From positions 81,926-145,925 of the forward strand of contig JAJDCO010000087.1 of assembly GCA_029260795.1 (NCBI GenBank): a stretch of DNA of 64,000 nucleotides, in the 5' to 3' direction. Shown here in pieces: positions 9,601 through 17,543 of this stretch. Made by a program: the position numbers and the translations under genes. Origin of the DNA: Planctomycetota bacterium (GTDB taxonomy: Bacteria; Planctomycetota; OFTM77). The notes beneath the pieces are model-generated. The model saw only the letters and a program-made list of their open reading frames with translations. It was not told the origin of the DNA and did not search any database. Position 1 is the stretch's first letter. Each line of letters starts with the position of its first letter.

Positions 9601-10175
9601 TCGCATCGACCGATCCTTCCGAGAGTGGAAAGCTCGTCGTCTGGAAGTGTCTCGACACGGGACCGGGCGACGTGCTTTGGGAAGAGAAGGTGCCCCAGGT
9701 GCGCGCTCCGCGCTTCCTGGACGATCGCTGGCTCGCCGTCGGCTCGTACGATCGGCTGATACTCTTCAATGTCGAGACCCGTCAAAAGGTCGTGACCGAC
9801 CCTCGCCATAAAGGCGAGGTCTACTCGCTGGCCGTGGATCCGAAGACGGGCTTCCTCGCCAGTGGTGGAGAAGACGGTCGAGTCTTGCTCTGGCAGGTCG
9901 AGGATGGTCGGATCGAGTTCCTCGAGACCTTGCGAGCTAAGGCTTCGAACGCCTCCTGCCTTGAGCTGGCTTTCACGCCGAACGGCCGGTACCTCGCCGC
10001 TGGCTTCCAGAAGGGCGTCGAGAGCGGCATCTGGGACCTGCACTACTACGAGCGCCACATCGCCGGCAACCTGGCCGGGCTTCTAGGTGAGGAGCTCGGC
10101 GCCGGGCGAATGGCCGACGCCGATCCACGCGTGCACAAGGCGCGCGCGTGGATCGAGGAGAAGTGGAACCACTGA
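6672..10175 (+). CDS. Membrane-anchored Ser/Thr protein kinase with WD40 propeller (kinase 1)
   Basis: A 1167-residue receptor-like kinase. Residues about 68-375 form a Hanks-type kinase domain with all key residues: glycine loop GEGSFGVVY, Lys99, HRDLKPMN (Asp192), DFG at 213-215 and a TPSYMSPEQA activation segment. A single transmembrane helix follows at about 391-413. The remaining 750 residues carry WD40-type repeats, for example VAFSPDGAWLAVSDYAG and LAVDPKTGFLASGGEDG. The usual topology would place the propeller outside the cytoplasmic membrane as a sensor. The track starts at 6618; I use ATG 6672 because it aligns exactly with the first residue of paralogue 2. It has its own conserved box and leader. 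Planctomycete kinases of this class are often encoded next to ECF sigma genes, as here. Direct substrate unknown; the linked ECF is the obvious candidate. Confidence 0.93.
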   Translation: MDPEPHDRLANAFRLVKEYESLDPRPTVDEFLETHASLADLIRPLIAAERVDEPEPARVSGEAVFFGPYQVIETLGEGSFGVVYRALQREPLRREVALKVLKPGMETQEIIARFDAERHALALMNHPSIARVIDAGETDTGQSYFVMELVHGRPLTQFCDEERLTVEERLELFRQVCLAVEHAHRKGVVHRDLKPMNILVTTVEDRPVPKVIDFGIAKAIGRKLTDKTLFTQARLVLGTPSYMSPEQARQTNLDIDHRSDIYALGVLLYELLTGVLPIAFGDDTTGCDLYRQIWEVDPPRPSHRLRSSGGDAAPDWPARLHSDTRSLHDAIRGDLDWVVMKCLEKDRTRRYPTAKDLAADLAHILANEPVVARPPSLAYRLRKLARRNRPASVAATVVLVLVIVGSVLTAGLLDWAQTEKQTETERASVAAEAEARATFLLGVQEARDDGAPEGERWALEEILERSKFPPHPALIRVLTKMYRENPCLATIRLRESSGIAVRPGESLRVRVLSREGLFDWNLESLALEPVEMPAGVAGSESFQLSADGELLTWWRGDEMTVGRAGESGSIRTERIPFKSGTSGAFVRVDSAHRAAVVRDSETVWLSPNIEFQPLTRFETPPVAFRVAFSPSGEATVATLGDRDAFELLIRREGEWSPLASLQERTPYSPEVARSSLKFTWIDGDSAHIFGWFGTEYVEILATDAEEDEQRSRLEPSLGAGQVQALASSGDFLAAASEERRIQVWNRSGSGIAGFDQRADFGGIERPANQLVFSEAEQELVSHHKGPGNVRVWETKSGLDYQRLYSESERQGLLDRYGARFSINGLAINERFLVSSGGDHGNGFLSVQQMDSTGRLATGRPKTELKEQILPKVVGSVAFSPDGAWLAVSDYAGTIRVLETESWRVIAVEHSESTQTAEKVASLCWHPSRPLLLGGSSQGDLLAWDIPTGGDATLHRRRVPMHEGRVSGVAVHPNAQWIASTDPSESGKLVVWKCLDTGPGDVLWEEKVPQVRAPRFLDDRWLAVGSYDRLILFNVETRQKVVTDPRHKGEVYSLAVDPKTGFLASGGEDGRVLLWQVEDGRIEFLETLRAKASNASCLELAFTPNGRYLAAGFQKGVESGIWDLHYYERHIAGNLAGLLGEELGAGRMADADPRVHKARAWIEEKWNH

Positions 10176-10213
10176 GAACCCGGAGCGGAGCTCGTTCGCC
10201 ATCGGGCGTTTCA

Positions 10214-10456
10214 TTCCGGAGTGCGGTCGCGAGCACCGCGAGCTGCCGCGGCGAAGTGCGGTAGCAAGGTCACGAGATTCCGCCGTGGAGTGCGAACGAG
10301 ATTCCGCCGGCGGACAACTTCTTCCGGAGTGCGGCCGCGAGCACCGCGAGCTGCCGCTGTGGAGTGCGGTAGCAAGGTAGCGAGATTCCGCTGGCGGACA
10401 GCTTCTTCCGGAGTGCGGCCGCGAGCACCGCGAGCTGCCGCTGTGGAGTGCGGTAG
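10214..10456. repeat. Tandem repeat, three copies of about 83 bp
   Basis: Three copies begin TTCCGGAGTGCGGNCGCGAG at 10214, 10322 and 10405. Copies 2 and 3 are 83 bp apart and nearly identical. Copy 1 is 108 bp from copy 2 because of an internal partial duplication (CGAGATTCCGC occurs twice). The array fills the gap between kinase 1 and the LamG ORF. Spacing and copy number do not fit a CRISPR array. Confidence 0.8.
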
Positions 10457-10483
10457 TGATCCTCCCCCGTCCTCGAGGACACC

Positions 10484-11221
10484 ATGACCTCCTGCCCGCG
10501 TCCTCCGGGCGCCGTCGCCTGGTGGTCGTTCGACGACCACGTTTGGCCGGATAAGAATGTCGTGGCCAACCGGCTCAACTCTGGCGCGAATGGAAAGAGG
10601 AAGTCGGCCAAGGGAGCCCCCCTTCCCCCAACCGTGGAAGGCGTCGTTCGAACCGCCATCGGTTCCAAGGACGGCAACGATTGGGTCGAAGTGCCCGATC
10701 ACGAGAGTATCGACTTCGGTACCGACAGCCTGACGATCGAGGGTTGGATTCGCGCCCGAGAAGATGAATTGGGAGTCCAGCCCTTCATCGAGAAGCGTGG
10801 TCAGCATCCCATTTCGGGCGCGGACAGTGGCTACCATGCTTATCTCCACGACGGACGCCTGTGCTTCCAGACAGTGGCCGCTGGAGTCCCCAAGAACTTG
10901 GAATCCCAACTGATGATCGCGGACGAGGAGTGGCATCATTTCGCGATCGTCTTCGACCAGAGTTCCGGGAACGTGACCTTCTACAATGATGGAGTGTCTG
11001 AGCTTCTCACCGGCGCCGTGACCGGAGACCTCGACAACATCGCCCCTCTCTTTCTCCTTCGCCACCGACCCACGGCCACGAACGGACTGAACGGCGAGCT
11101 CACGTTCTATCGGAGAGCCCTGCTCGATACGGAAATCCAGGACATCTTCAACGCCGGTTGTGCGGGCAAGGGCCTTCCCGGGCTGACGGGGACGTACCAA
11201 CTGACCAAGTGCTACTCGTGA
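10484..11221 (+). CDS. Orphan LamG-domain ORF, truncated paralogue of the 4276 gene
   Basis: The 245-residue ORF is essentially one LamG domain and matches the C-terminal third of the 4276-6315 protein: AVAWWSFDDH, LPPTVEGVVRTAIGSK, EEWHHFAIVF and GELTFYRRALL. The join is sharp: its first residues MTSCPRPPGAVAWW correspond to MESCPLPDDAVAWW in the middle of the longer protein. It has no signal peptide, no upstream propeller and a TGA in frame shortly before the ATG. The tandem repeat lies directly upstream. Either it is a 5'-truncated remnant of a duplicated gene or it is a cytoplasmic orphan product. I think remnant is more likely, although the reading frame is intact and a terminator follows. 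Confidence 0.65.
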   Translation: MTSCPRPPGAVAWWSFDDHVWPDKNVVANRLNSGANGKRKSAKGAPLPPTVEGVVRTAIGSKDGNDWVEVPDHESIDFGTDSLTIEGWIRAREDELGVQPFIEKRGQHPISGADSGYHAYLHDGRLCFQTVAAGVPKNLESQLMIADEEWHHFAIVFDQSSGNVTFYNDGVSELLTGAVTGDLDNIAPLFLLRHRPTATNGLNGELTFYRRALLDTEIQDIFNAGCAGKGLPGLTGTYQLTKCYS

Positions 11222-11230
11222 ACGCTCACA

Positions 11231-11253
11231 GGAGCCCGTGGGGAGCGGGCTCC
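11231..11253 (+). terminator. Terminator-like hairpin after the LamG remnant
   Basis: Perfect arms GGAGCCCG and CGGGCTCC around a seven-base loop, nine bases after the stop codon. There is no clear T-run. Its position relative to the next conserved box matches the other modules. Confidence 0.5.
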
Positions 11254-11281
11254 ATCACTCTCACGAGCCGAGTGCTGCTTT

Positions 11282-11312
11282 CGGGTGGCACGCGGCTTTC
11301 TTCTTGGTTGGG
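11282..11312 (+). promoter_or_regulatory. Kinase-upstream box without a kinase
   Basis: CGGGTGGCACGCGGCTTTCT followed by TCTTGGTTGGGA matches the boxes in front of kinase 1 (6495) and kinase 2 (13839). Here no kinase gene follows: the next gene is the minus-strand ECF factor. The bases after the box (GATCGAAGCTCGATTCC) also resemble the kinase 1 upstream region. This suggests a lost kinase gene. Confidence 0.5.
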
Positions 11313-11676
11313 AGAGCGATCGAAGCTCGATTCCGCTGACTCCGAAGCTCGCCCGGATCTCGGTGCGATCGTTAGCACCGCGTCCGAGGATGTCGCCCCT
11401 TCAGGGCGCCGCCCTGCGTTCGCCTCATCCAGGGCCATGAGATCTCCGGCACTTCGGGCCTCGCGTTCGCCAGCAGGAATGCTTCGGGCGAATCGGTCGC
11501 CCTGCTCACCGCGGCCGGGGTCGCATTATCGCACCGCAGGCTCCCTTGGTGGTTCGCTGCGCCGCGGCCTGTTCCGTCGCGCTCGATTGGCTGCGGGCGC
11601 AATTGCGCTGCGGAAGGTCCCGTTGCTCTCAAACCGCGGCAGCTCGCCGGGAACTGCATCCACCGTAGCCGCAAGC
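11313..11676. other. Intergenic region where a kinase is expected by module layout
   Basis: About 365 bp without a supported gene. It contains a GATGTCGCCCCTTCAGGGCG palindrome near 11389, related to repeats near 18480 and 54170. No kinase-like peptide could be read in any frame, so any deletion removed the gene completely. Confidence 0.45.
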
Positions 11677-12267
11677 TCAATCGAGCTCGTAGAGGGAGCG
11701 CAGCGTCTCGACGATCGGGCGGAGCTTGACCAGGCAGCGGGACTTCGCGACGTAGACCTGCTCGACGGTCATCTCGAGCGAGCGCGCGATGTCTTCGGCG
11801 GTCTCGCCTTTGACCGCGAACCGCTCGAAGGCGTCGACGGTGCGGGCGTCGGTCCGCGTCGTGCGCAGCTCTTCGATGGCGCGACGCAGGATCTCGGCTT
11901 CGCAGGCTCGCTCCCACATCGTCGAGACGACCGGCTCTTCGGCCAGCTCCTGGACGATCGAGTCTCCTCTCCAACCGGCCTGCTTCTGGCGTGTGCGAAA
12001 GGCCTCGTTGAGGCAGCGGCGGGCGATGCCGAACATCCACGTCTTGAGCTTGGCGCGCTCGGGGTCGAAGCGCGTGGCGTTCTGAGCCAGCCGAATCAGC
12101 GTCTCTTGGGCGAGGTCCTCGGCACCATCGGCTTGCAGTCCGGCTCGGCGACCCAAGCCTTCCAAGATCGGTCGGTAGCGCTCATCGATCTGCCGGAAGC
12201 TCTCGGGGCGACCGCTCGCCACGAAGTCGAGCAAGAGGAGAGATGTGGTGTCGGCGGGCGATGGCAT
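11677..12267 (-). CDS. ECF-family sigma factor (copy 2)
   Basis: The 196-residue protein has sigma-2 (GAEDLAQETLIRLAQ, LKTWMFGIARRC) at about residues 45-90 and sigma-4 (TAEDIARSLEMTVEQVYVAKSRC) at about 150-185. It lacks any extra C-terminal sensor domain or a neighbouring anti-sigma gene. The start MPSPADTTSLLLLDF aligns with both paralogues. It is divergent from the secreted-protein gene at 12564 and convergent with the LamG remnant. Sigma factors linked to membrane kinases may be switched on by phosphorylation, as shown for the PknT-EcfP pair in Vibrio parahaemolyticus. Unlike that ECF type, this one keeps acidic residues at the sigma-2.2 ED position. Confidence 0.93.
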   Translation of the reverse strand: MPSPADTTSLLLLDFVASGRPESFRQIDERYRPILEGLGRRAGLQADGAEDLAQETLIRLAQNATRFDPERAKLKTWMFGIARRCLNEAFRTRQKQAGWRGDSIVQELAEEPVVSTMWERACEAEILRRAIEELRTTRTDARTVDAFERFAVKGETAEDIARSLEMTVEQVYVAKSRCLVKLRPIVETLRSLYELD

Positions 12268-12563
12268 CTCGACTTGGAGACCCTTCGGTGTGGGTGAGCC
12301 GCCTCTTGATCATCGGCGCGGAGCAAGGGGGGCGAGACCTCGGGCGCGGTTTGGAACGGCACGCAGAGTGTCAGAGTTCGGCACCGCACGCAACGCGAGG
12401 TCTCCGCTCGGGCTCGAGGGGAGAGGGGATTGGTGTGCCAGGGCGGAGGCTTTGGCAGTTTTCGGCCCTCGAAGAAACAATTCGGATTGAAGTGTAAGGA
12501 TCGTCCCGGTGGCGCGAATACGCAGCAGTCAGACAATCAAACCTTCATTGGGAGATCAGAATC
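12268..12563. other. Divergent promoter region, ECF copy 2 / secreted protein
   Basis: The 296-bp gap should carry promoters for both flanking genes. AATACGCAGCA at 12516, 48 bp before the plus-strand ATG, is shared with the region upstream of the LamG gene (4144). GGGAGAT is the ribosome binding site of the secreted-protein gene. Nothing else is clear. Confidence 0.4.
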
Positions 12564-13745
12564 ATGAAACGCTTCACCACGGCACTGCTGCTGTCCCTCG
12601 CCTTTCCTCTCGCGTCCGCTTCCGCTCAAACGATCGTGTTCCGCTCGGGCAACGGGAGCGTGGGGGATCCCGATAGCCGCATCACGTTCCTGGCCGGTGC
12701 GTCCGAGTCGGAGCTCCGTTCGAGTGCCTTCGTGGCGCAGGACTTCTCGGACGCCGAGAACGGCCCGGCCGCGACGATCGTGACGGAGTACGCCGGATGG
12801 CTGCCGAGCATCACGGACTCGAAGGCGCGTTGGGTCGCCGTCGACACCAACCGCACCCCAAAGTCGGCGCTCTACGCCATCAAGTTCCACGTCGACAATG
12901 TTTGCTGGGAAGCGGCATCGCTCCAGTTCTCGTTCGCGACCGACGACCAGCTCGGGGACCTGTCGGGAGGATCGAACGAGCTCGGCCTCTTTCTCAACGA
13001 GCAGCCCTTGGCCGGCTCGAACGGTGGCAGCTTCAACACCGAAACGACTCTGGGCGTCTACGACGTCACGGGGCTTCTTCAGCCCGGTGAGAACACGCTC
13101 TACTTCTACAATCGGGACAAGGCACGCGTCGTGAGCGGTGTCATCTTCAGTGGTCGCGTTCAGATCACTCCGATGGCGCCGGTCTACCTGACCGATCAGT
13201 TGACCTCGAACCGCTTCAATGGTCTGCCGAACAACACGCTTCAGCTGACGGCGACCTACGACGGCGTTTCGGGTGGCCAGCTCCTCGAGATCGAGTTTCG
13301 CCATGTGCCGTCCGGCCAGAAGACCTGGGTCGTCATGCCGGCTCTGTTCGACCGCAGCACTCGCATCAACACCTTCGAGTTCGACATCTGTGACTGGGTG
13401 CCGACCTGCCGCTGCCGGATCAGTGGCGTCGTCCCCAACGGCGGCCTCGACGGCATCGCGTTCGGCATGTTCTGGAAGGACAAGGACGGCAACTACGACC
13501 TGCTCAAGAGTCGTGCGAATGCTCCGGCGAGCTTTGCGGCCTTCGAGGGTGCCTGGCCGATCAGTTACAGCTCTGCCACCTTCGACTTCCTGACGCCGCA
13601 GCTCGCGGTCTGTCCGAATGGCGGCTGCCGCGATCAGGCGCGAGCCATGCTCTACGGGTCCGAGGTGATGGGAAATGGCGTCCACCTGATCTGCTGCGCG
13701 CGTGGAGGCAATCTCCCGAAGGAGAGTGATCCGAGACTCAAATGA
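12564..13745 (+). CDS. Secreted protein of unknown function
   Basis: A 393-residue exported protein. MKRFTTALLLSLAFPLASASA is a clean signal peptide with cleavage before QTIVF. Residues about 25-190 look like a galactose-binding-like or jelly-roll beta domain: ALYAIKFHVDN, NELGLFLNEQPL, GVYDVTGLLQPGENTLYFYN. This pattern is common in carbohydrate- or protein-binding modules of secreted planctomycete proteins. Residues 200-393 are a second, Cys-rich domain (CDWVPTCRCRI, CPNGGC, CC) that I do not recognise. It lies upstream of kinase 2 in the same way that the LamG gene lies upstream of kinase 1, which may reflect a functional link. A hairpin terminator separates it from the kinase. GGGAGA lies upstream of the start. 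Confidence 0.8.
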   Translation: MKRFTTALLLSLAFPLASASAQTIVFRSGNGSVGDPDSRITFLAGASESELRSSAFVAQDFSDAENGPAATIVTEYAGWLPSITDSKARWVAVDTNRTPKSALYAIKFHVDNVCWEAASLQFSFATDDQLGDLSGGSNELGLFLNEQPLAGSNGGSFNTETTLGVYDVTGLLQPGENTLYFYNRDKARVVSGVIFSGRVQITPMAPVYLTDQLTSNRFNGLPNNTLQLTATYDGVSGGQLLEIEFRHVPSGQKTWVVMPALFDRSTRINTFEFDICDWVPTCRCRISGVVPNGGLDGIAFGMFWKDKDGNYDLLKSRANAPASFAAFEGAWPISYSSATFDFLTPQLAVCPNGGCRDQARAMLYGSEVMGNGVHLICCARGGNLPKESDPRLK

Positions 13746-13764
13746 GTCGGGCGACGATGACCAC

Positions 13765-13799
13765 GACGGGAGGTCTCTCCGAGCGGAGACCCTCCCGTC
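13765..13799 (+). terminator. Terminator hairpin between secreted protein and kinase 2
   Basis: Arms GACGGGAGGTCTC and GAGACCCTCCCGTC pair with one bulged base around TCCGAGCG, 20 bp after the stop codon. It implies that kinase 2 has its own promoter. Confidence 0.65.
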
Positions 13800-13838
13800 C
13801 GGTTCCGGCGACCTCCGCCAACCGCCGCGTGCCACCCT

Positions 13839-13869
13839 CGGGTCGCACGCGGCTTTCTTTGATGGTTGG
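13839..13869 (+). promoter_or_regulatory. Conserved box upstream of kinase gene 2
   Basis: CGGGTCGCACGCGGCTTTCT and then TTGATGGTTGG match the boxes at 6495 and 11282. It lies about 180 bp before the kinase ATG, a spacing like that of kinase 1. An ATTGACC string at 13923 may be part of the same control region. Confidence 0.5.
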
Positions 13870-13976
13870 CGCCAGCGTGAATTCGTTGCGGCCACGGGCG
13901 CGAAGCCTCTCGCACCCCCGAGCATTGACCTGGGGATTCGTCGCGCCGATGCTGGTGACCTGTACCAGTCGATAGT

Positions 13977-13998
13977 CCCCGGGCCCACGGCGGGGCCG
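13977..13998 (+). promoter_or_regulatory. Conserved leader element before kinase 2
   Basis: CCCCGGGCCCACGGCGGGGC followed by CG is almost identical to the element 39 bp before kinase 1. GGCCC and GGGCC can form a short stem around ACGGCG close to the start codon. Confidence 0.45.
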
Positions 13999-14017
13999 CG
14001 CAGCAAAGAGGTCCCTC

Positions 14018-17000
14018 ATGAGCTTGGAGTACCACGAACGTCTCGCCAGTGCGTTGCGCCTGGCCGACGAGTACGAGGAGCTCACCCCGCGGCCGACCGT
14101 CGACGAGTTCCTGGACCGGCACGCCGACCTCGCCGAGCTGATCCGCCCTCTGATCGATGTGGAGCTGGCTGAGGAGGTGAAAGAGGAGCCCGATTCCATC
14201 GAGGGCCTTTCCTTCGGCCCCTACGAAGTGATCGAGACGCTCGGCGAAGGCGCCTTCGGTATCGTCTACCGGGCGCTTCAGCGGGAGCCGCTCCGCCGCG
14301 AGGTGGCGCTCAAGGTGCTCAAGCCCGGCATGGACAGCCGAGAGGTCCTCGCGCGCTTCGACGCCGAGCGTCACGCGCTCGCCTTGATGGACCACCCGAA
14401 CATCGCACGGGTCATCGACGCCGGTGAGACCGAATTGGGGCGACCCTACTTCGTGATGGAGCTCGTGCCGGGTCGACCGCTGACGCAGTTCTGCGACGAG
14501 GAGCGTCTGACTGTCCGGGCACGGCTGGAGCTGTTCATTCGAGTCTGCCGCGCTGTCGAGCATGCACATCGCAAAGGCATCGTGCACCGCGACCTCAAGC
14601 CGATGAACATCCTGGTGCGGTCAATCGAAGACCGACCGGTTCCCAAGGTGATCGACTTCGGAATCGCCAAGGCGCTCGATCGCAAGCTGACCGACAAGAC
14701 GCTGTTCACGCAGGCCCGACTCGTCATCGGAACGCCCGCCTACATGTCGCCCGAGCAGGCTCGCCAGACGACGTCCGAGATCGATCAGCGCAGCGACGTC
14801 TACTCGCTGGGCGTCATCCTGTACGAGCTCCTGACCGGAGTGCTGCCGATCCAGTTCGTGGACGATGCGACCGGTCTCGATCTCTATCGGCAGATCTGGG
14901 ACGTCGAGCCGGCTCGGCCGTCACAGCGACTGGGCACGGGCGGCGACGTCGGACCGGACTGGGCGACAGGGCTCCGGAGCGACTCGCGCGCTCTCCTGGA
15001 GAAGGTTCGGGGCGATCTCGACTGGATCATCATGAAGTGCCTCGAGAAGGATCGGACGCGGCGCTACGCCAGCGCGAAAGACTTGGCCGACGACCTGACG
15101 CACTTCCTCGCGAACGAGCCGGTGGTGGCGCGGCCCCCGAGCTTGACCTACCGGCTTCGCAAGCTCGTGCGCCGCCATCGCACGGCGAGCGTCTTCGGGG
15201 CAGCCATGCTGGTGCTGCTGCTCGCCGGTGGTATCGTGACTGTCGCCGTCTTGGATTGGGTTCAAGGCGAGAAGCAGGCGGAGGGCGAACGAGCCCGCCT
15301 GGCCAGCGAGCGCGCAGCGGAGGCGGAGTTTCGCCGCGGCGTGCGACGCGCGCGTGATGAAAGGGCACCGGCCGGGGAGCGCTGGGCGCTCGCCGAGATC
15401 CTCGAGCAGTCGTCGATCCCTCCGGATCCGATCTTGATCGGCCTGCTGAGTGAGATGTACCGGCTCAATCCGTGTCTGGCTTCGATCCCGTTCGGAGTCG
15501 AGGGTGCCACCGCCGTCGTGCGTTCCGGCTTCCCGCTGCGACTGCGCGTCCTCCACAAAGAGGGACTCTTCGATTGGGATTTCGAGATGCTCGCGCTCGC
15601 TTCCGTCGACCTCGCGGCGGACCTCAGCCGCGCTGACCGGATAGCCCTCAGCCCGGATGGAGAGATCTTCGGCTGGCTGGAGGGTGACCAGCTCTCTATT
15701 CAACGAGTGGGCGAGGCCCAGCCCCTTCGCCCGCCGCAGACCGTTTGGGGGGTCGGCTTTTCGAATGACCTGGGGGCAACGGCGAGCTTCAAGATCATCC
15801 CCCCTCGCCGCGGTCTCCTGTTCGCGGATAACGAGAGCTACTGGATAAGCGAGAACGTCGAATCGCAGCCGCTGACTCGGGTCCGAGCACCCGATCTCAT
15901 CATGCCGAGGGTCGTGTTCAACGCCTCCGGGGATCCGACGGTCGCCACGCTCGGGGATGCGGCCGGCTTCGAGTTCCTGACCCGGCGCGACGGCGTCTGG
16001 AAGGAGTTGGCCCAAGTCGATCATCCCATCATCCTCCCGCCTGACCGTCCCGGCCGCAAAACCGCTCAGTTCCAATGGCTGAACGGTGATCCCAGCCGAC
16101 TCCTGTTTTCGATCGAGACTGGAAGCCTGGAGGTGCTGACCCTGGGTGCGGATGGGAAGGCCAGGCGACAGCTGGGGGCTATTCCATTGGTCGGCCTGAT
16201 CATCGGGTTGACCAGCTCAGACGACCTCCTGGCGGCCTCGGACAGGGGTGAACTCGTTCGCATCGCACAGCGGTCCGGTCCGGGCGAGATCGACTATCGC
16301 TTGCGGGCGTCTTTCGACGGATTCGAAGCACCAGCCGACGAACTGCAGTTCGACTCCCAAGGTCAACGGCTCGTCAGCAAGCACGGGGATGGCACGGTCC
16401 GCGTCTGGGAGACCGAAGTGGGGCTCGACTACCAGCGCCTCTACTCTGAGAGCGACCGCGGTGATCTTGTCGACAAAGCTCGATACGGTCCGGGATTCTC
16501 GATTCACGGCCTGGCCATCAGTCCCGACAATCGCTTCATCGCGGCCGGCGGGGGCGAGCTCGACCAGGGCTTTTTGAGCGTTCAGCGCGTCAAAAGCACG
16601 GAGCTCTTGAAGACGGAGCTGAGCGAGGAAACGCTTCCTCGACAGATCGGGGGCGTCGCGTTCTCAGCTGACAGCGCCTGGCTGGCGGTCTCCGACTACG
16701 CCGGGGTCGTGCGAGTTCTCGAGACCGAGACCTGGCGGGTGATTGCCCGAGGCCGATATCTGGACCAGCGCGAGAACCAGGTCACGAGCTTGAGCTTTCA
16801 TCCGAGCCAACCCCTGCTGCTCGGCGGCGGCTATCAGGGAGAGCTTGTCGTTTGGGACGTCCGGAGCCAAACCGATGCGATGCCGCGCCGACTGGTGCCG
16901 GCGCACGACCATCGGGTGTCCGGGGTCACGATCCATCCGAGGGCTCGATGGATCGCATCGACGTGTCCCCGGACCCGGGAGCTGATCGTCCGCGAGTGCC

Positions 17001-17527
17001 TCGCCGAGGGTCCGGGTGCGGTGCTTTGGAAGGCGATCGTGCTCGACGCCCGCACCCCGTGCTTCGTGGGAGATCGCTGGCTCGCCGTCGGGACAAGAGA
17101 TCGGCCCCGCATCTTCGAGCTCGAGACGGGCCGCTGGCTTCCGGGGCCTGAATCGGGGCGCCATCTGGGACCGATCTTCACGTTAGCGCATAGTCCGAAA
17201 ACGGGACTTCTCGCCAGCGGCGGCCGCGATGGTCAAGTCTTGCTCTGGCTCGTTCTCGACACGGGTCAGATCGAGTTTCTCGAGACGCTGCGCGGACGGA
17301 ATGGAGACCCATGCTTCAAGCTGGCCTTCACGCCCGACGGCCGTCATCTCGCCGCTGCATTCGAGAACGGAGTCGAGAGCGGTGTCTGGGACTTGCGTTA
17401 TTATGAGCGTCACATCGCCGGCAACCTGGCCGGCGTCCTCGAGGCCGAGCTACGAGCCGGCCGCGACATCGATGCCGAGCGCGTCTCAGAGCTGCGCGCC
17501 TGGATCGACGAAGCTTGGAACCGCTGA
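14018..17527 (+). CDS. Membrane-anchored Ser/Thr protein kinase with WD40 propeller (kinase 2)
   Basis: The 1169-residue paralogue of kinase 1 is collinear with it over the whole length; the catalytic residues fall at the same positions (Lys99, Asp192, DFG 213-215). Motifs are GEGAFGIVYRA, HRDLKPMNILV and GTPAYMSPEQA. A transmembrane helix follows the kinase domain (VFGAAMLVLLLAGGIVTVAVLDW). WD40-like repeats fill the C-terminal part, for example VAFSADSAWLAVSDYAG and LAHSPKTGLLASGGRDG. Both kinases end with the conserved YYERHIAGNLAG segment and a Trp-rich tail. The stop is only 16 bp from the stop of the convergent ECF gene, so the two transcripts must overlap or share a terminator region. 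This kinase and ECF copy 3 make the clearest intact module. Start from ATG 14018, directly after the leader element. Confidence 0.94.
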   Translation: MSLEYHERLASALRLADEYEELTPRPTVDEFLDRHADLAELIRPLIDVELAEEVKEEPDSIEGLSFGPYEVIETLGEGAFGIVYRALQREPLRREVALKVLKPGMDSREVLARFDAERHALALMDHPNIARVIDAGETELGRPYFVMELVPGRPLTQFCDEERLTVRARLELFIRVCRAVEHAHRKGIVHRDLKPMNILVRSIEDRPVPKVIDFGIAKALDRKLTDKTLFTQARLVIGTPAYMSPEQARQTTSEIDQRSDVYSLGVILYELLTGVLPIQFVDDATGLDLYRQIWDVEPARPSQRLGTGGDVGPDWATGLRSDSRALLEKVRGDLDWIIMKCLEKDRTRRYASAKDLADDLTHFLANEPVVARPPSLTYRLRKLVRRHRTASVFGAAMLVLLLAGGIVTVAVLDWVQGEKQAEGERARLASERAAEAEFRRGVRRARDERAPAGERWALAEILEQSSIPPDPILIGLLSEMYRLNPCLASIPFGVEGATAVVRSGFPLRLRVLHKEGLFDWDFEMLALASVDLAADLSRADRIALSPDGEIFGWLEGDQLSIQRVGEAQPLRPPQTVWGVGFSNDLGATASFKIIPPRRGLLFADNESYWISENVESQPLTRVRAPDLIMPRVVFNASGDPTVATLGDAAGFEFLTRRDGVWKELAQVDHPIILPPDRPGRKTAQFQWLNGDPSRLLFSIETGSLEVLTLGADGKARRQLGAIPLVGLIIGLTSSDDLLAASDRGELVRIAQRSGPGEIDYRLRASFDGFEAPADELQFDSQGQRLVSKHGDGTVRVWETEVGLDYQRLYSESDRGDLVDKARYGPGFSIHGLAISPDNRFIAAGGGELDQGFLSVQRVKSTELLKTELSEETLPRQIGGVAFSADSAWLAVSDYAGVVRVLETETWRVIARGRYLDQRENQVTSLSFHPSQPLLLGGGYQGELVVWDVRSQTDAMPRRLVPAHDHRVSGVTIHPRARWIASTCPRTRELIVRECLAEGPGAVLWKAIVLDARTPCFVGDRWLAVGTRDRPRIFELETGRWLPGPESGRHLGPIFTLAHSPKTGLLASGGRDGQVLLWLVLDTGQIEFLETLRGRNGDPCFKLAFTPDGRHLAAAFENGVESGVWDLRYYERHIAGNLAGVLEAELRAGRDIDAERVSELRAWIDEAWNR

Positions 17528-17543
17528 GGACCCGTCGTCCGTT

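Noticed and set aside
10214-10456. Possible CRISPR array
   Set aside because: Repeat units are 83 bp and adjoin each other without unique spacers; no cas genes are nearby.
10484-11221. Reading the orphan LamG ORF as a full gene with an upstream in-frame extension
   Set aside because: A TGA lies in frame about 30 bases before the ATG, inside the repeat region, so it cannot extend upstream without a frameshift.
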